From the NCBI GenBank assembly GCA_002424365.1, contig DIRQ01000031.1, positions 1 to 6,123 of the forward strand: a DNA stretch of 6,123 bases. The letters run 5' to 3'. The position numbers were made by a program, and so were the translations under genes. Source of the DNA: Syntrophomonas sp. UBA5432. Its GTDB lineage: Bacteria; Bacillota; Syntrophomonadia; Syntrophomonadales; Syntrophomonadaceae. The notes under the pieces are model-generated. The model searched no databases. It saw nothing but the letters and a program-made list of their open reading frames with translations, and was not told the origin of the DNA. This document shows, piece after piece, positions 4,307-6,123 of the stretch (position 1 is the stretch's first letter; every line of letters starts with the position of its first letter).

Positions 4307-6123
4307 TTGGAGCCTATAATTTTAGGTAATCGTTATGAATTAATGAATAAGATTGGCGAAGGCGGTATGTCGTATGTTTATAGAGCGCGCTGCCAGATAC
4401 TTGACCGTATAGTAGCCGTAAAGATATTAAAAGAAGAATACTCCAATGATCAGGCTTTTGTCGATAGATTTAGAACCGAGGCTATGGCGGCAGCCCGGTT
4501 GTCTCATCCTAATATTGTTAACATCTACGATGTGGGACAGCAGGATGATATATACTATATCGTCATGGAGTATGTTGAGGGAACAACTCTTAAAGAACTT
4601 ATTGCTGAAGAGGCGCCATTGCCTGTCGGCCGGGCTATTGATATTGCAGTAATGATTTGTGATGGTATTCAGCATGCGCATGATAAAGGCATCATTCACC
4701 GTGATATTAAACCACATAATATTCTTATAACCACCAGCGGGATGGTAAAAGTAGCTGATTTCGGGATAGCTCAGGCCGTAAGCACAAAAACCATCACTTT
4801 TGGTGGTAATATTGTTGGTTCAGTTCACTATATTTCACCTGAACAAGCTAAGGGAGAACCACTAACTACAGCTACTGATATATATTCACTGGGATGCGTA
4901 TTATACGAAATGCTTACCGGCAAAACCCCCTTTGACGCTGAAAGCCCGGTTACCGTGGCCCTAAAGCATATCCATGATGAAGTTCTACCTCCCCGCAAAA
5001 TCAATGAAAGTATCCCTATCGCCCTGGAAGGAATTATATACCGGGCAATGGAAAAAGTTCCGGATAAACGATTTAGCTCGGCTGAAAAAATGCGTAATGA
5101 CCTGCTCAATATGGATGGTGCTTATGCTGGCTATAAGCCGGGTTATACTAGTAAAGAGACTATTGTGATGCCCCCTATTTCCGATGAAGGGATGGATGAG
5201 ACCGTGAAAAAAAGGAAGCTACGCACTACTGGAATCATTGCTATTATTGCGCTGCTAGGCCTTTTTTCCGGTATGCTGTTCATGCTGGGGGGGAACTTCT
5301 TTGGTCAAGAAGTAGTAGTTCCGGATATCGTAGGCAAGGATATTAATGAGGCTAACAGTGAGCTTAAGAAAGTAAACCTGATTATGGAAGTTAATAAAGA
5401 AAAAAAATATAGTGATGAATTTGCGAAGGATGAGATCATGTTTCAGGACCCGGCCAAGGGACAAAAGGTAAAGGAAGGTAGACATATAAATGTAATCCTA
5501 AGTCTGGGCTCAGAAAAAATAAAAGTACCGTCGGTAGTTGGCAAAGAACTTAGTGTAGCTGAAATAACTATTCGTAATGAAGGCTTTGAAATAGGCACCA
5601 TTGACCCCATTTACGATGATAAAACTAAAGAAGGATATATTATTTCCCAGGATCCCCGGTTCGGCACCCGGGTGGCAAAAAACACCAAAATTGACCTGAT
5701 GGTTAGCAAAGGACCAACCCCTGACAGAATTTCTATGCCTAATTTGATAGGTAAAACTTTGGAGGAGGCCCGAAAACTGATTCAGGATAGTAATCTGGTA
5801 ATGGGAGATGTGAAAAAACGGGATAGCAACGAGTATTATAGTAATCAGGTTATAGAACAGGATACTAAAGCCGGAGTTATGATAGAAGAAGAAACAGTGG
5901 TAAATCTGGTGGTGAGCAAGGGACCGGGACCAGTACCCCAAACTCAGGTCAGGGAGTTTGACTTGCCCCAGGAAAACGATTATTACAAGGTGGTAATTAA
6001 ATTAAACGATGCTAAAGGGAAAAGAGAGATATATAATCAACTCCATCCGGGAGGAGATACGGTGAATTTGTTGGTAAACTACTTCGGTAGTGCCAGCCTG
6101 GAAATACAGCTTAATGGCAAACC
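4307..6123 (+). CDS. prkC: PASTA-domain membrane Ser/Thr protein kinase, PrkC/Stk family (3' end outside window)
   Basis: An uninterrupted frame from TTG 4307 to the right edge gives 605 residues with no stop. The cytoplasmic kinase domain (about 9-268) has the glycine loop GEGGMSYVY (17-25), K39 in VAVK, E58 of helix C, catalytic HRDIKPHN (131-138), DFG (151-153), an activation loop with T160, T162 and T164, GSVHYISPEQA (171-181) and DIYSLG (191-196). Every catalytic residue is present, and the HRD arginine implies activation by loop autophosphorylation. A juxtamembrane stretch with KETIVMPP and basic KKRK precedes one membrane helix (about 307-328). Outside the cell lie three PASTA domains (about 335-401, 404-469 and 474-540), which in this family bind peptidoglycan fragments. 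A non-PASTA C-terminal segment then follows from about 541, resembling the Ig-like end domain of B. subtilis PrkC. By homology it links cell-wall state to growth, division or spore germination, opposed by the adjacent phosphatase. Only the last residues should be missing. Confidence 0.96.
   Translation, partial: MEPIILGNRYELMNKIGEGGMSYVYRARCQILDRIVAVKILKEEYSNDQAFVDRFRTEAMAAARLSHPNIVNIYDVGQQDDIYYIVMEYVEGTTLKELIAEEAPLPVGRAIDIAVMICDGIQHAHDKGIIHRDIKPHNILITTSGMVKVADFGIAQAVSTKTITFGGNIVGSVHYISPEQAKGEPLTTATDIYSLGCVLYEMLTGKTPFDAESPVTVALKHIHDEVLPPRKINESIPIALEGIIYRAMEKVPDKRFSSAEKMRNDLLNMDGAYAGYKPGYTSKETIVMPPISDEGMDETVKKRKLRTTGIIAIIALLGLFSGMLFMLGGNFFGQEVVVPDIVGKDINEANSELKKVNLIMEVNKEKKYSDEFAKDEIMFQDPAKGQKVKEGRHINVILSLGSEKIKVPSVVGKELSVAEITIRNEGFEIGTIDPIYDDKTKEGYIISQDPRFGTRVAKNTKIDLMVSKGPTPDRISMPNLIGKTLEEARKLIQDSNLVMGDVKKRDSNEYYSNQVIEQDTKAGVMIEEETVVNLVVSKGPGPVPQTQVREFDLPQENDYYKVVIKLNDAKGKREIYNQLHPGGDTVNLLVNYFGSASLEIQLNGK
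5225..5290 (+). other. Transmembrane helix of the PASTA kinase
   Basis: Codons 307-328 encode a hydrophobic run (GIIAIIALLGLFSGMLFMLGG within it) directly after the basic KKRKLR. The positive charges on the N-terminal side fit a cytoplasmic kinase domain and external PASTA domains. Confidence 0.88.
5309..5926 (+). repeat. Three tandem PASTA domains encoded in the kinase gene
   Basis: Three units of about 66 residues each begin with a VPDIVG-type motif (VVVPDIVGK, IKVPSVVGK, ISMPNLIGK). Each carries a mid-repeat Q-D motif (FQDPAKG, SQDPRFG, EQDTKAG) and ends with a V-x-LSLG or V-SKGP strand (ILSLG, MVSKGP, VVSKGP). The units are diverged at DNA level, so this is a protein-domain repeat rather than a recent DNA duplication. 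Unit boundaries are approximately 5309-5509, 5516-5713 and 5726-5926. Confidence 0.9.

Noticed and set aside
4446..4652. Plus-strand alternative-frame ORF inside the kinase domain
   Set aside because: The kinase frame here has all catalytic motifs without interruption; the alternative product has no recognisable feature.
5510..5941. Minus-strand open frame of 143 codons opposite the PASTA region
   Set aside because: It lies wholly opposite a clearly coding kinase frame. Its translation is rich in Phe, Tyr, His and Ser with no recognisable domain, as expected of an antisense shadow, and no ribosome-binding site stands out.

Overview
The window is a single plus-strand block of six tightly packed genes from a low-to-moderate-GC bacterium. 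Gene order, Shine-Dalgarno sequences and protein families suggest Bacillota, most likely class Clostridia. This is an inference from content, and I cannot name the genus. Nothing points to a mobile element, CRISPR array, tRNA, rRNA or horizontally acquired island. There is no gene-free stretch longer than 23 bases.

Layout: (1) the 3' part of a cysteine-rich DUF116-family gene (1-390, open at the left edge); (2) a YugP-type membrane zinc metallopeptidase (383-1060); (3) rsmB, a 16S rRNA m5C methyltransferase (1053-2462); (4) rlmN, the radical-SAM 23S rRNA A2503 methyltransferase (2473-3546); (5) a PP2C-type Ser/Thr phosphatase of the PrpC/Stp family (3570-4289); (6) a membrane Ser/Thr kinase with three PASTA domains, PrkC/Stk family (4307 to the right edge, lacking only its extreme C-terminus). 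Genes 1/2 and 2/3 overlap by 8 bases. The later gaps are 10, 23 and 17 bases. I see no convincing terminator or promoter between genes, so the block reads as one operon.

The order rsmB-rlmN-phosphatase-PASTA kinase is a well-known arrangement in Clostridia and Bacilli, where rsgA and rpe often follow and def/fmt often precede. The products fall into two themes: rRNA modification (RsmB, RlmN), and a kinase/phosphatase pair that senses cell-wall fragments and controls growth or dormancy. The DUF116 protein and the membrane peptidase have no settled role.

I do not see a previously undescribed system. Points that deserve a second look are a terminator-like hairpin with a U-tract inside the early rsmB coding region, a divergent SAM-binding motif in RsmB, eight cysteines in the DUF116 fragment, start-codon choices for genes 2, 3 and 6, an A7 tract just before the kinase membrane helix, and a non-PASTA domain at the kinase C-terminus.
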